NCBI GenBank assembly: GCA_013407085.1
Contig: JACCGJ010010471.1
Location: 27,522-91,521, forward strand
Length of the DNA: 64,000 nt
DNA from: Atriophallophorus winterbourni
Lineage: Eukaryota; Platyhelminthes; Trematoda; Plagiorchiida; Microphallidae
Direction of reading: 5' to 3'
In this document: one piece after another, positions 24,457 through 34,853 of the stretch
How positions within the stretch are numbered: position 1 is the stretch's first letter
How the letters are laid out: each line of letters begins with the position of its first letter
The notes under the pieces: model-generated
What the model was told of the DNA's origin: nothing
The model's database searches: none
The model's input: the letters and a program-made list of their open reading frames with translations, nothing else
Position numbers and translations under genes: made by a program

Positions 24457-25660
24457 GTGATGAATAACATAAAATACTATAAATTATATTCGATTATGCG
24501 CTTATTCAATCTCAGCCTACAACAAGGAAAAATACCAACGCATTTGAAAGCAGGCATGATAACTCCTATTTATAAAGGTGGTAGCCGTTCAGACACAGTA
24601 AAGTATAAGCCGATAACTCTACTTCCGGTGCTCTCTAAATTAATGGAACGCATTGTGACTGCGCGCATAAGAGAACATTTTGAAAACCAAAATATTTTTA
24701 CTGCAGCGCAACACGGTTTTCGAAGAAATCGTTGCAGTTTATCTAACCTTCCTACAACGTTCGAGGATTGGACCAAGGCACTAGACGAAGGTGTGGCTGT
24801 ACATGCTTGCTACATCGATTTTTCCAAAGCTTTAGATAGAGTCAACTATGACATTCTAAAAATATCTCGAAGCTTATGAAATAACGGGAATGTTGCTGAA
24901 TTGGTGAAGGGACTATCTGATAGATACGTCTAAGTTCGCGTGGGCACACCCTCTCTAGAAAAAAAGACGTCACCACTGGAGTTCCGCAATGATCGGTGCT
25001 TGGAGCTCTTCTGTTCTTGGTGTATATGAACGATATTAAATTATGGAAACGTATCAGGTCTGTTAATGACTGTTCGGCATTACAACCGGACCTGTGCATC
25101 TTATTTCGTTGGTGCGAGTCAAATGAGTTACCATTTAACTCTGCGAAATTTAAAATGCTCCGTCTTGGAAAATCTCTGCACCACGCATATCAGCTTGGCA
25201 CGCAAGATCTCGTCTGGACCACCGCAGAAAAAATCTTGGTATCTGGGTGTCGTTTACCCTTAAGCCTGGACATCATTGCCGGACAGTGTACAATAAAGCC
25301 TGTCGCATCTTGAGTCTTCTAAAATGGATATTCAAGATTTTCACGCTGAGGATGGATGTCGAACTACTTGACAGGATGTATCATAGTGTGACAAAGTTGG
25401 TCACCCGATGCAGAAATTTACCTTTCAATTAACGAATGTTAAAACTAAATCTACTCAATTGTACCCAACCATTGTTGGCTTTCAAAATCTTACATACTGA
25501 AAACGATCCCCTAAAACACTTGTTACAGCCCAATGGCTTTACTCGAACAAAATATCCAAAGGCTTTAAGCATTCCGCATTCTCGATTGGATATTCGTCGT
25601 ATTTTTTCTGGGTCAAAATTTGTTTCACTTGGAACTTAAGCGGTTTTCTGTGTGGTTGAT
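24457..25660 (+). mobile_element. CR1-like fragment with reverse transcriptase
   Basis: Plus-strand block 24457-24879 (140 codons) encodes GKIPTHLKAGMITPIYKGGSRSD, SKLMERIV, QHGFRRNRCSLSNLP and DFSKALDRVN. A frameshift follows. 24996-25313 has LVYMNDIKLW, in which the region that should carry FADD is deleted. The thumb and C-terminal pieces run to 25639 (KILHTENDPLKHLL, IPHSRLDIRR). The 3' UTR and tail are absent. It is a dead, internally deleted copy. Confidence 0.8.
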
Positions 25661-27110
25661 TAAAAATCGAGTTTTACAAAATATTCCGCCTACGCTTACG
25701 TTAACTCCAATCAAAATTTGCTGACCGAAATTTTGGCACGTGCATGTAGATGTGTCGAGATGACTATGATGTGCGTTCATCCACACCCACCGAACTGCCT
25801 ATAGCTGAAACTCCATCAATAAACTACTGGCGTATGGTTAGGATGTGATTGCGCCACTTGCATAATTGTTGTTGGACATTCAGTCATCACTACCTACTAG
25901 ATTGCCTTCTTTTTACGCGACACACACATTCTCCCTGAATTCACGAAAGTTATACTTGCCGTCTTTCGATCAGCACACGAAAATGACGGCGGTATAATTT
26001 GAATTAACCCCACAGTATGTCGTTTTCTAGTTCAACACACGAAAGCACGTGACTGGTGTGTTGGGCCAATTGGTTCAACCTACGCCGCTCAACTATCATT
26101 GATTGTGGCAAAAATGAATACGTGGAAGTATCGAGAAGAAAACCAATGTGTTAATGCCTTCGAAGAACGAAATCGGAACCAATAAAAATGATGGAAGTTC
26201 AAACAGAGAGATTCAATCGTCTTAATGTTTTGCATTCTAAAAGTAACGTGTATCCGTTCAATAAATCATTGCTCACTTTAATTATTTTTCCTTTACGGCT
26301 GTGCGCGGTTTCGACTTAGGTAAACAGCAAAGCTACATTTTAAATGATGAAGGAAAATATTTAGGTTAATTTGTTCATTTGAGAAAAAAACAAAACAACT
26401 ATTGAGGAAAAGTAACTTGCAAATACTATGAGGATCGCGATTTACAATATGCATACAATGAAATCGACAAGTTAACTCAGTCAAGTTCATCCGGTCGAAC
26501 AATGATATTCTACTTCGTATCAGGTTTCGGGCAAAATAGGAGCGATTCAAGATTCGAACTCATTAGAACGAGCGTTTCCCACAATCCCAGTCGTGAAATT
26601 CATTTTAATGACCTTATTGTTATTCAGGTACAATGTGAGCAAATTGTAATTTTGGTTCCCTGTTTACTTAAATCTATCGTGATCATAACCTTGAATCTGA
26701 AAACGGATCTTGAAGACGACTTGGGGTGCGAGGCAGTGCTAGAGGTAGCGTGAAATTGCTTTTCGGACCTCTGGTTTTACGAATGCTCTAATTCGCGGTT
26801 GATTCCTTGTCAACTTCTCGGCGTATGTTGTGTTCGTGTCGTATTTTTTTGTTTTTCGTTAGCTTTACATTTCATTTATGATTAAAACATTACGTGTACT
26901 GTAAGCGAGGGTATGAATATATTGAAATATTTTTGTGGGAAGCGGGACATTAAATAGGTTAAGAAGCGCTTCTTGACTATAAATCACAATCCAACTAGTC
27001 CTCTGATGATTCGCACAAATCAAGTAAAATAGTGGGGACATTTAAAAAAAAAGTCCAATATAGCTTTTGGATTATAAATTAGATTTTTCAGATATTGTTA
27101 ATACTTATTT
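25661..27110. other. Non-coding stretch
   Basis: About 1.45 kb with only short frames (26293-26550, 26502-26753) and no recognisable domain or repeat partner. Confidence 0.35.
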
Positions 27111-27498
27111 TGATTGTATTTGACAATCAATTAAACGTCTCAAGTTGAGTGACGCGCAAAATCCCAGAGGTATATCAGAACCCAAAGCGGATTTGTCTAT
27201 AAATGCGGTACTGTATTGAGGCAATCAAAATATAGTAAAAACATACCTCAAATATTGGGGTCAACCGGGTAAATCCGGGTCAATGTCAAAACAATATCGT
27301 GTACGTACCAAGTTACGTACACGAGTCAAAATCAAATCACGTTCAGATGTCCAACCGTCCCACGCAATCGAGATTACGACAAATTGTGCGCAGTAAATCA
27401 AGGTCAAAATAAGCAAAAGGGTCCGTAAAGCAATATGATAATGACAGGTCAGAAAAACAGTGTGGAAGGCGACATTGACGGAACAGAAAGAAGCAACA
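27111..27498 (-). repeat. LTR (3' by orientation), 388 bp, internally deleted
   Basis: This matches 28609-29469 except that a block of about 473 bp present there is absent here. Shared marks are the start 'TGATTGTATTTGACAATC' and end 'CAGAAAGAAGCAACA' on the plus strand. Confidence 0.65.
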
Positions 27499-28061
27499 CC
27501 GCCCCCCAAAGCCAGCATGGCTTTCGTTCCACGCGGACTTTCTGTTCCTTTCATCCTTCATCAGATCTGCACATGTCAATCGAATGTATTTTGTCATTAA
27601 CAAGATTTTGCTCCGATGCACACACACGGGAATTCGAATCAGCATAAATACTGATCACGTCGACTGGTGACACTTCATAGTTCGATGTATCACCACCGCA
27701 ACCTTCCGGACTGTTCCACCGATCACGTGAAATGGACATATCAGCAGCTCGGCCAGGTCCCCCGTCAAATCCGGAATCAAATACCAGTTTCGTGGGAATA
27801 TCCAGATATGTCTTCAACAGACCAGATCGCGTCGTCAATTTAGTCTCAGTAAAATCATTGGTCAAATTATCACGATTATAACAAGACGAAATAAAACAGG
27901 CAGGACGTCCACAACTTTGTGAGAAAGGCTGAATCGTGACAAAGTCATCAACATCTGCAACGGGTGCCTTTCGATCAAACACATCAACCGAAATTTCTGG
28001 TTCACCAGAGCTATTGCAGTCAAACCTTTGGATATTTGGGATTGGACGACAGGTCGATGTG

Positions 28062-28129
28062 GTCGTGGTGCAGTGGTTATGTACTTCGCTGGGGGGAGTG
28101 AGGTCCCAGGTTCGAACCTTGGTGGCGAC
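28062..28129 (+). repeat. tRNA-like (SINE-type) sequence
   Basis: It has an A-box-like TGGTGCAGTGG near the start and a perfect B-box-like GGTTCGAACC (28109-28118), within 68 bp that begin GTCG and end CGAC. Only about five pairs of the acceptor stem form and the anticodon arm is irregular. It is therefore tRNA-derived rather than a working tRNA gene. Confidence 0.5.
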
Positions 28130-28284
28130 AATATTTCCGAAATAATTTTCGTCATCGGTAAGAAGTCTCAGCATTCTTTCTAAATATAGTTTTCTAATTT
28201 TTCTCTCCTTTATCTCAATTTCAATTTTATCGATAGCGATTTCCTGCTCTAATTTTCTCCTCTCTCTTGCTTTTCTTTTTCTTT

Positions 28285-28361
28285 CCATTTCGTCGAGTCT
28301 TGCCTCTGCTGGTTCAGCGAAACCATTTCGTCGAGTCTTGCCTCTGCTGGTTCAGCGAAAC
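28285..28361. repeat. 38-bp perfect tandem duplication
   Basis: The unit (28285-28322) containing 'TTCGTCGAGTCTTGCC' is repeated at 28323-28360 without mismatch. It shifts the reading frame of the surrounding minus-strand ORF and must be recent because the copies are identical. Confidence 0.9.
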
Positions 28362-28608
28362 GGTGTCCGAATGTTTGCAAAGATTGGGAAAATGAACTGC
28401 GGGGAGAGTCATTAGTGAAAGTGTCCTCAGGAAAGGTATCAAAAATCAAATCCAACTCAGCAGAGACTTTGTTCTCGAGCGACATGGTAAAATCTTTCTT
28501 GAGCATTCCACTGCTATACGATTGCTTGAAAATGTCGAATCAAAATTCGGGAAGACGGATGAACACTCCGAATTAATTGAGCACTATGTAGTACTATTTG
28601 AGTACTTT

Positions 28609-29469
28609 TGATTGTATTTGACAATCAATGAAACGTCCCAAGTTGAGTGACGCGCAAAATCCCAGAGGTATATCAGAACCCAAAGCGGATTTGTCTATAA
28701 ATGCGGTACTGTATTGAGGCAATCAAAATATAGTACAAACATACCTCAAATATTGGGGTCAACCGGGTAAATCCGGGTCAATGTCAAAACAATATCGTGT
28801 ACGTACCAAGTTACGTACACGAGTCAAAATCAAATCAAGTTCAAATATCCGACCGTTACCCACTCCAACTCGAGTGTAGCGATTGCGGTAACGTTGCAGT
28901 TTACCACAAGCAGAGTGATAGCACACACCAAGCGAGAACTCCGGAAGGTGGAATAAAAAGGTGTATGGGATGAGGCACGCGGTACAATAGAATGTCGTAG
29001 ACAAGTCCTGTGGTTGATGCGCAGCTAAGTCGCTGGATGATTGTTCACAGGTCCTTGTGTGATGCGCAGCCGCTTGGCTGGAAGACGATGGCCGCGTAGC
29101 AGCAGCTAGCGGCGGCCAAAGGGGAAACGAACTCCGACGAGCGCGGGTTAGAATCCGACAAAACAAAGGGATTGAGGATCAATATAATATAAAATAGAAT
29201 AACCAACATTATCATTCTTATTCACAATAGGAACGTAGAAAGAGTTTGACATCCTTTTCTACGTGTTGTGCGATATGAAAGCAAACGATAATATTGGCGC
29301 AAAATACATAAGATACATAATAAATGACGCTTCGTTACACGAGATTACGACAAATTGTGCGCAGTAAATCAGGGTCAAAATAAGCAAAAGGGTCCGTACA
29401 GCAATAGGATAATGACAGGTCAGAAAAACAGTATGGTAGGCGACATTGACGGAACAGAAATAAGCAACA
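28609..29469 (-). repeat. LTR (5' by orientation), 861 bp
   Basis: Full-length version of the repeat at 27111-27498, with an extra 473 bp (about 28870-29336). The extra part holds an AT-rich TATA-like patch around 29185-29200. CGAG occurs at both edges of the extra part, which suggests the shorter LTR arose by deletion between microhomologies. Confidence 0.6.
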
Positions 29470-30184
29470 GTTGGTATGTTGCCATCGTCAGTCGCAAAGG
29501 AGGTTGCTGATTTAATTTTCAACCGCCCTGCTGATAATCCGTACGATGCAATTAAACATGCCATTATCTCACGTACTTCATCTACTGACGAGCAAAACCT
29601 ACGGAAACTTTTGTCCGGTTTAGAAATGGGTGATAACACTCCCTCACAACACCTGCGACACATGCTTCAATTACCAGGAGACAAGCCTGTTGATGACAAG
29701 ATTATTCGTGAATTATGGCAGCAGTCTCACAGACGACGTCCGCAAAGTCTTAGCCATTATGGACAAGCACACCAGTCTCCAGCACTTAACACGCATTGCA
29801 GACGAAGTTTACGATATCTCGCACAGCGTTACCTTGTCTCACGTCAGACACACCACTGGCTCGCATAAAAGCATCCCTGTCCAGAATGATTTTGAAGAGT
29901 TAAAATCGATGTTCTATTCCTTGTCATTGCAAGTACAGAACATCGCACGATCTCGTAGTAACTCACGAAATCATCATCCTCGTCAGCCCAAGAAACGATC
30001 CACTACTCGTTCTAACGGACCACGAAGCCAGACAGTAGACGCGGCAGCTCTGTCTGGCACCCTTCAGAGCCGACTTTTCTACGTAACGATCAGGCCACTA
30101 AAATGCGATTCCTCATCGACACTGGTGCTAAGATTAGCGTTATCCCACCATCCACTAAGGAACGCAAGAGCCCTTCGTCAATGA
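29470..30184 (+). pseudogene. Gag fragment and protease start, frameshifted
   Basis: First frame (29476-29868) encodes VAKEVADLIF, STDEQNLRKLLSG and TPSQHLRHML. A frameshift near 29700-29740 continues in 29630-30184 with VRKVLAIMDKHTSL, DEVYDISHSV and an Arg/Ser-rich stretch. Gag forms the particle that packages element RNA. The CHCC finger present in the relative at 36547-37353 is missing here. A deletion apparently removed it between about 30010 and 30030. The protease DTGA motif follows at about 30115. Confidence 0.75.
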
Positions 30185-30897
30185 CGTTGCAGGCGGCAAA
30201 CGGCACGAAAATTTTCACTTTCGGTCAAAGATCACTTTTTGTCGAATTGGGTCTATGACGCGACTTTCGATGGATTTTCACGCTGGCTGATGTCGAAATA
30301 CCGATTCTGGGAGCAGATTTCCTCTCACATTTTGATCTTTCAGTAAATATAGCTAAACGAAAGCTTATCGATAATTTAACAAAGATTAACTCCTTCGGTA
30401 ATTCCTGCTATTCCCCTATTCGAACCATTCGTGTACTCACCCCTGATATCCCATCTGCGTTCAGTGACTTACTGAAAGAATTTTCGGAAGTTTTCAAACC
30501 CTGTACACAAGATGCGGTCGTTAAACATAACGCTAAACACCACGTTGTAACCCGTGGTCCTCCAGTGTTTAGCAAGCCCCGTCGTTTGGCTCCAAACAAG
30601 TTCGATATACCGAAACGTGAGTTTGAACATATGCTCGAACTGATAATCATCCGGCCATCCAAATCGCCCTAGGCAAGCCCCTTTCACATGGTGGAGAAAA
30701 AAATCTGATGCTTGGCGACCATGCGGTGATTACCGTTCCCTTAACAGAGTTACTGTTCCCGTTCGTTACCCCATTCCCCATATTCATGACTTTGCACTTT
30801 CATTACACGGAAAGACAGTGTTTTCTAAACTATCGCCGACGAAGATATCCCTAAAACAGCTATTACCACACCCTTTGGTCTTTTCGAATTTTGAAAA
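30185..30897 (+). pseudogene. Broken N-terminal part of gypsy pol (protease to RT fingers)
   Basis: Translations in shifting frames give QAANGTKIFTFGQRS, then IPILGADFLSHFDLS, HHVVTRGPPVFSKPRRLAP and [13 protein letters not shown], then the RT region [12 protein letters not shown]. Stops and frameshifts occur at about 30255, 30670, 30700-30840 and 30892 (a TGA just before the MPFGL block). The protein made from this copy would lack the RT fingers. Confidence 0.75.
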
Positions 30898-33186
30898 ATG
30901 CCCTTTGGTTTACGCAATGCTGCTCAAACCTTCCAGAGATTCATGGACCAAGTTTTCCAGGGATTATCTTTTGTGCATGTCTACATTGATGACGTCCTGA
31001 TCGCCAGTTCTTCTCAACAGGAACATGCAGAACATCTGCATGCTGTTTTTCAGCGACTTTCACAATTCGGCGTTGTGGTTAACCCAGATAAATGCCTTTT
31101 TGCTTTCGCTTCCCTCGAAATCTTAGGACATCATGTCGATCAAAACGGAATTCGCCCTGTGCTTGATAAAATTTCGTCCATCAATGATTATCCATGTCCC
31201 ACCTCGCTTCGACAGTTACGTCGATTCCTCGGGTTAGTTAATTATTACAGAAGATTTATTCCAAACTGTGCTAACATCGCTCAACCGATGACTGATTTGT
31301 TACGCGGAACGGAACGACAATTTAAAATGACTGCAGATGCTGCTGAATCGTTTCAGCGATTGAAATCTGCACTGAAAGAAGCATCTACGTTATCCTACAT
31401 GTCCAGGAATTCCAACGCTTCACTTTCACTTGCCACCGATGCATCACAAGCAGCAGTCGGCGCTGTCCTGCAGCAAAGTATCGACGGTGTTACTAAACCG
31501 CTTGCATTCTTTTCTCGTCGTCTACAACCCGCCCAAACCCGCTATAGTACATTTGGTCGCGAATTGTTAGCTATATATTATGCTGTTCGTCATTTTAGAC
31601 ATTTGCTTGAAGGTCGCGATTTCATTGTTTGGACCGACCACAAACCTCTCACTTCTGCGTTGTCCGCCACAGCTGATAGATATTCACCACGTGAGATACG
31701 TCACCTTGACTATATTTCTCAATTTACGAGTGACATTCGCTATCTATCTGCTTCGTCGAACACAGTTGCCGATGCATTTTCTCGCATGCAACTCACAGCG
31801 CTCAGTCGATCGAACTTCGATCTCACGCAGCTAGCAGAGGCTCAGCAACATGACAGTGACATGCAGCACTACCAATCTTCGTCACCCCTCCGAGTCCAAC
31901 GTATTCCCATTCCCAACTCCAGTTTGACTGTTTTGTGTGATTTTTCCAACGAACATCCCCGTCCTTTAGTACCGAAATTACTTAGGAAATCCATTTTTGA
32001 ACATTTTCATTCCCTTTCTCATCTCGGCATTTGTGTTACTCGTAAGTTGATCACTGATCCATTTGTTTGGCCGAATATGCATGCGGATTTTCAAAATTGG
32101 ACAAAAGCCTGTCTCCAGTGCCAACGCAGTAAAGTTCAACGCCATACTATTAGTGCTCCAGGATCTTTTCCTCCACCAAGCCAACGTTTTCAGCACGTTC
32201 ATCTCGACATTGTCGGTCCTCTGGCTATTTCTAATGGTTTCACCCACATTTTAACCTGTGTTGACCGTTTCAGCCGCTGGCCTATAGCCGTTCCCATTAC
32301 CGGTATTACAGCTGAGACCGTAGCGAAAAACTTTCTGCAATACTGGATAAGTAATTACGGTGTTCCATCTACTATTACTACTGATCGTGGATCACAGTTC
32401 CAATCTACCATTTTTCGTGAGTTGACTATACTCCTCGGCTCTAACCACATCAAAACGACAGCCTATCATCCTTGCGCGAACGGACTTGTTGAACGGTTCC
32501 ATCGACAGCTGAAAGCAGCATTGATGTCACATGGTAATACCGAAAACTGGGCAGAGAACCTGCCAGTGATCCTTCTTGGTATACGTGCTACCGTCAAAGA
32601 AGATCTCGGATGTTCTGCAGCAGAGTTAGTTTACGGCACACCACTACGTCTCCCAGGTGAATTGATCGCATCCCCTGACGTTTCAGCTGACATTACTATT
32701 CCCCACTATGTCAATCGCTTACGCTCCTTCATGCGTCAATTACGTGCCACCCCCACTCGCCCATACACCCGTAACGTTTACTTACCAAGTGATTTGCATT
32801 CATGCTCATTTGTTTTTGTTCAAACTGATCATACGCGCAAACCCCTGCAAGCCCCATACACCGGTCCCTTCAAAGTCGTTAGCCGCTGTGACAAATACTT
32901 CGTCATCGAACGAAATGGTTCTCGAGATACTGTTGCAATTGATCGATTGAACGCAGCTTTTATCGAACCAGTCTGCGACAAAACACCGCCTCCAGACGTT
33001 CACACCCCAATTGGTACCCCGGATGTTGACCTTTTCCCTTCAACCCCACTCACTTCTCAGTCGACCCAATCAACCCAACCATGTAAACTCTCCCTTCCAT
33101 CATCTGACTCACCCTATCCAATTCACAAAACTCGATCGGGCCGGAGAGTCAGATGGCCTGCAAACCTAGCTGACTACGCTGATTAA
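30898..33186 (+). CDS. pol: Gypsy Pol: RT palm, RNase H and integrase, 762-codon open block
   Basis: This is the longest open frame in the window. The RT active site YIDD lies at residues 29-32. RNase H follows ([15 protein letters not shown] near 180, [21 protein letters not shown]). The integrase has a His-His-Cys-Cys module (FHSLSHLG ... CLQCQRSK, about 371-411), then the catalytic triad LDIVGP (about 435), TDRGSQF (about 494) and VERFHRQ (about 530). The last two are spaced about 35 residues as expected. A GPF/Y-type module ([10 protein letters not shown]) lies near 655. The apparent start at MPFGL is internal; the true frame is cut by a TGA immediately upstream. RT copies RNA, RNase H removes it and integrase inserts the DNA. 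Absence of stops over 762 codons suggests a fairly young copy. Confidence 0.88.
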   Translation: MPFGLRNAAQTFQRFMDQVFQGLSFVHVYIDDVLIASSSQQEHAEHLHAVFQRLSQFGVVVNPDKCLFAFASLEILGHHVDQNGIRPVLDKISSINDYPCPTSLRQLRRFLGLVNYYRRFIPNCANIAQPMTDLLRGTERQFKMTADAAESFQRLKSALKEASTLSYMSRNSNASLSLATDASQAAVGAVLQQSIDGVTKPLAFFSRRLQPAQTRYSTFGRELLAIYYAVRHFRHLLEGRDFIVWTDHKPLTSALSATADRYSPREIRHLDYISQFTSDIRYLSASSNTVADAFSRMQLTALSRSNFDLTQLAEAQQHDSDMQHYQSSSPLRVQRIPIPNSSLTVLCDFSNEHPRPLVPKLLRKSIFEHFHSLSHLGICVTRKLITDPFVWPNMHADFQNWTKACLQCQRSKVQRHTISAPGSFPPPSQRFQHVHLDIVGPLAISNGFTHILTCVDRFSRWPIAVPITGITAETVAKNFLQYWISNYGVPSTITTDRGSQFQSTIFRELTILLGSNHIKTTAYHPCANGLVERFHRQLKAALMSHGNTENWAENLPVILLGIRATVKEDLGCSAAELVYGTPLRLPGELIASPDVSADITIPHYVNRLRSFMRQLRATPTRPYTRNVYLPSDLHSCSFVFVQTDHTRKPLQAPYTGPFKVVSRCDKYFVIERNGSRDTVAIDRLNAAFIEPVCDKTPPPDVHTPIGTPDVDLFPSTPLTSQSTQSTQPCKLSLPSSDSPYPIHKTRSGRRVRWPANLADYAD

Positions 33187-33240
33187 CTATATTTTCGTTT
33201 CGAGCGTTTCACTCTCTTCTTACGCTCTAGGGAAGGAGTA

Positions 33241-33505
33241 TGGTATTTTCATTATTGTATATTTTATTACAATAACCCTGCATATTTCATTATTGTTTTG
33301 TTTTAATGATACATGTAAATATGTACACAATTTGAATATACAATTCACGCCGCGTTCGTGTTTTGCTTTGGGACAAGTATATCACGTGTGACTGCCTGGG
33401 ATTTGTATGCTGTTATTCGTTGCGAACTGTGTTCCGGTTTATTGCTTTCAATATCCAGAGACGTACTTTGTTAGTGGTGGAATCTCCGTTGGATCAACCG
33501 CTACA
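33241..33505 (+). repeat. 3' LTR of gypsy element
   Basis: It begins TGGTATTTTC directly after the purine tract AGGGAAGGAGTA and ends CCGCTACA, like the ends (CTACA) of the two other gypsy LTR types here. The 5' partner is absent from the window, so limits are inferred. Confidence 0.55.
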
Positions 33506-34853
33506 CCATCAAAAGCAGTCCATGGCACGGATGTTTGTTCTCCTTAAGGATCTGGAAAACCAGTATCAGATCACCTCGGATGCGACGGTAACTGATCGGG
33601 AACACGTTGAGTTGCTGGAGGCGGTCCTCATAGTTCAGTAAACTGAGTCCTTTGACCAGCTTTGTGAACCTCCGTTGAGCCTTCTCTGGGACGTGATGGT
33701 CACGCTTTAACCATGGAGACCAAACGGATACCGCATATTCCAGGTGGGGTCTGATGTACGCGTGTAGGAGCGAGAAAAAGAGGCGGCGGTCAAAAGACCC
33801 GAATACCCTTTTGAGGAGCCCTACGTTGCGATTGGCGACTGATGATGCGAGGGAACATTGGGCTGAGCACCCAAGATCACTTTGAACCAATACGCCGAGG
33901 TCCTTTTCTAGCATACTCACCGAAAGTTCGGTGTTCCCTAGCTTGTAACTAGGTTCGCCAGAGTGACGGATGCGGAGAGATCGGCATTTTCGTGGGTTGA
34001 AAGGGAGCTGGTTCGACGTTGCCCAGTTATTAAGTGAGGTAAGATCGGCTTGCAGGTCATCACAATCATTCGAGGAAGAGAGGATGCGCCATAGCTTAAT
34101 ATCATCTGTGAACATCAGAAACGGCGAGTTCACACATGCTCCAATGTCGTTGATGAACATCAAGAACAGACGCGGAGCGAGTACAGAGCCCTGAAGTAAT
34201 CCGCATTGTATTGAAAAACAATCGGAGAGCGATTGTCTGACGCGAACGCGGAGTGTCCTGGAGCGGAGGAATTCGGCTAACCAAGACAAAAGTGGGTTAC
34301 CAATTCCAAGTAGGCCAAGCTTTTGCAGTAAAATAGCATGGTTAACACGGTCAAAAGCTTTGGAGAAATCCAAGTATATAACGTCGACACCATGGCCCGC
34401 ATCAACAGCCTTGGTCCAGCTGTCCCGCGCCAGAAGCAAGTTTGTTGTACAGGAGTGTCCGCGGCGAAACCCATGTTGTTCGATGGCGACAGCATTCGTG
34501 TTCTCCATAAAAGCCATCAAATCATCGGATACAATAGATTCCATTACTTTGGAAAGCACAGGGAGCAGGGTGACTGGGCGGTAATTTGCAGGATCACTGC
34601 GGTTTCCACCTTTATATATCGGGGTTATGATCCCCTGTTTCCAATCTTCGGGAACATGGGAGATATCGAACAGACGTTGGAAGTACATGGAAAGTGGTTC
34701 ACAAAGTTGCACAGCAACCGCACGCAATGCTTTTGGTGTAATCCGGTCTACTCCAGGTGATGAATTTTCACGGAGCTGCATGATCTTTTTATATACACGT
34801 TCAGCGGTGAACAGAATAGTAGAGAGTCTAGGTGGGGGTGGGGTGATATTCAA
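33501..34853 (-). CDS. CR1-like reverse transcriptase, 450-codon open block
   Basis: This is a long intact RT frame. Motifs in order: GVDRITPKAL, PIYKGGNRSDPANYRPVTLLP, EQHGFRRGHSC, DFSKAFDRVNH, LLQGSVLAP, FTDDIKLW, EKDLGVLVQSDL, LHAYIRPHLEYAVSVWSPW and YRRIRGDLILVF. Two departures stand out. The usual VPQGS reads LLQGS, and the catalytic F-A-D-D reads F-T-D-D, so activity is doubtful although both Asp are kept. The last few codons before the stop are read from the neighbouring gypsy LTR end. The linker continues upstream on the same strand in other frames, beyond a frameshift near 34870. Confidence 0.82.
   Translation of the reverse strand: MNITPPPPRLSTILFTAERVYKKIMQLRENSSPGVDRITPKALRAVAVQLCEPLSMYFQRLFDISHVPEDWKQGIITPIYKGGNRSDPANYRPVTLLPVLSKVMESIVSDDLMAFMENTNAVAIEQHGFRRGHSCTTNLLLARDSWTKAVDAGHGVDVIYLDFSKAFDRVNHAILLQKLGLLGIGNPLLSWLAEFLRSRTLRVRVRQSLSDCFSIQCGLLQGSVLAPRLFLMFINDIGACVNSPFLMFTDDIKLWRILSSSNDCDDLQADLTSLNNWATSNQLPFNPRKCRSLRIRHSGEPSYKLGNTELSVSMLEKDLGVLVQSDLGCSAQCSLASSVANRNVGLLKRVFGSFDRRLFFSLLHAYIRPHLEYAVSVWSPWLKRDHHVPEKAQRRFTKLVKGLSLLNYEDRLQQLNVFPISYRRIRGDLILVFQILKENKHPCHGLLLMV

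Larger units (their letters stand above)
27551..28506 (-). pseudogene. ORF of the LTR-bounded element, charged coiled-coil protein, frameshifted
   Basis: Two minus-strand frames, 28506-28249 (85 codons) and 28288-27551 (245 codons), look like one gene. The N-terminal part is acidic and leads into a long charged helix (WKEKEKQERGEN; then RRKLEQEIAIDKIEIEIKE), a probable coiled coil. The rest is rich in Ser, Thr and Asp and matches no family I recognise. By position it is Gag-like. The frame change coincides with a 38-bp tandem duplication (28285-28361), and 38 is not a multiple of three. A tRNA-like sequence lies inside the ORF at 28062-28129. Confidence 0.5.
27111..29469 (-). mobile_element. 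LTR-bounded element with one non-pol ORF (possibly non-autonomous)
   Basis: Two direct repeats, 27111-27498 and 28609-29469, share most of their length and have TG...CA ends. On the minus strand each begins TGTTGCTT and ends ACAATCA. A purine-rich tract (CTTTGGGGGGCGG on the minus strand, 27499-27511) abuts the left repeat. This fixes the minus orientation, with the right repeat as 5' LTR. The 1.1-kb interior holds one coiled-coil-like ORF and no protease, RT or integrase. No convincing tRNA primer site or target duplication was found. The right end directly abuts a gypsy gag fragment. Confidence 0.6.
29470..33505 (+). mobile_element. Ty3/gypsy retrotransposon (CsRn1/Boudicca-like), 5'-truncated
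   Basis: It contains the end of gag (29470-30184), a protease DTGA block near 30115, reverse transcriptase, RNase H, integrase with a GPF/Y-type tail, a polypurine stretch (33231-33240) and a 3' LTR (33241-33505). The 5' LTR and start of gag are missing; the LTR-bounded element ends exactly where gag resumes. Family assignment follows from close similarity to the element at 36158-43858, which carries the CHCC Gag finger. The 3' LTR abuts a CR1-like element at 33506. Confidence 0.85.

Noticed and set aside
26293..26753. Overlapping frames on both strands
   Set aside because: Short, no motifs, no homology to any element in the window.
27435..27647. Plus-strand frames inside the LTR-bounded element
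   Set aside because: Antisense to the purine tract and main ORF; shadows of the minus-strand gene.
28062..28129. Functional tRNA gene
   Set aside because: Pol III boxes are good, but the acceptor stem is broken and the anticodon arm is irregular.
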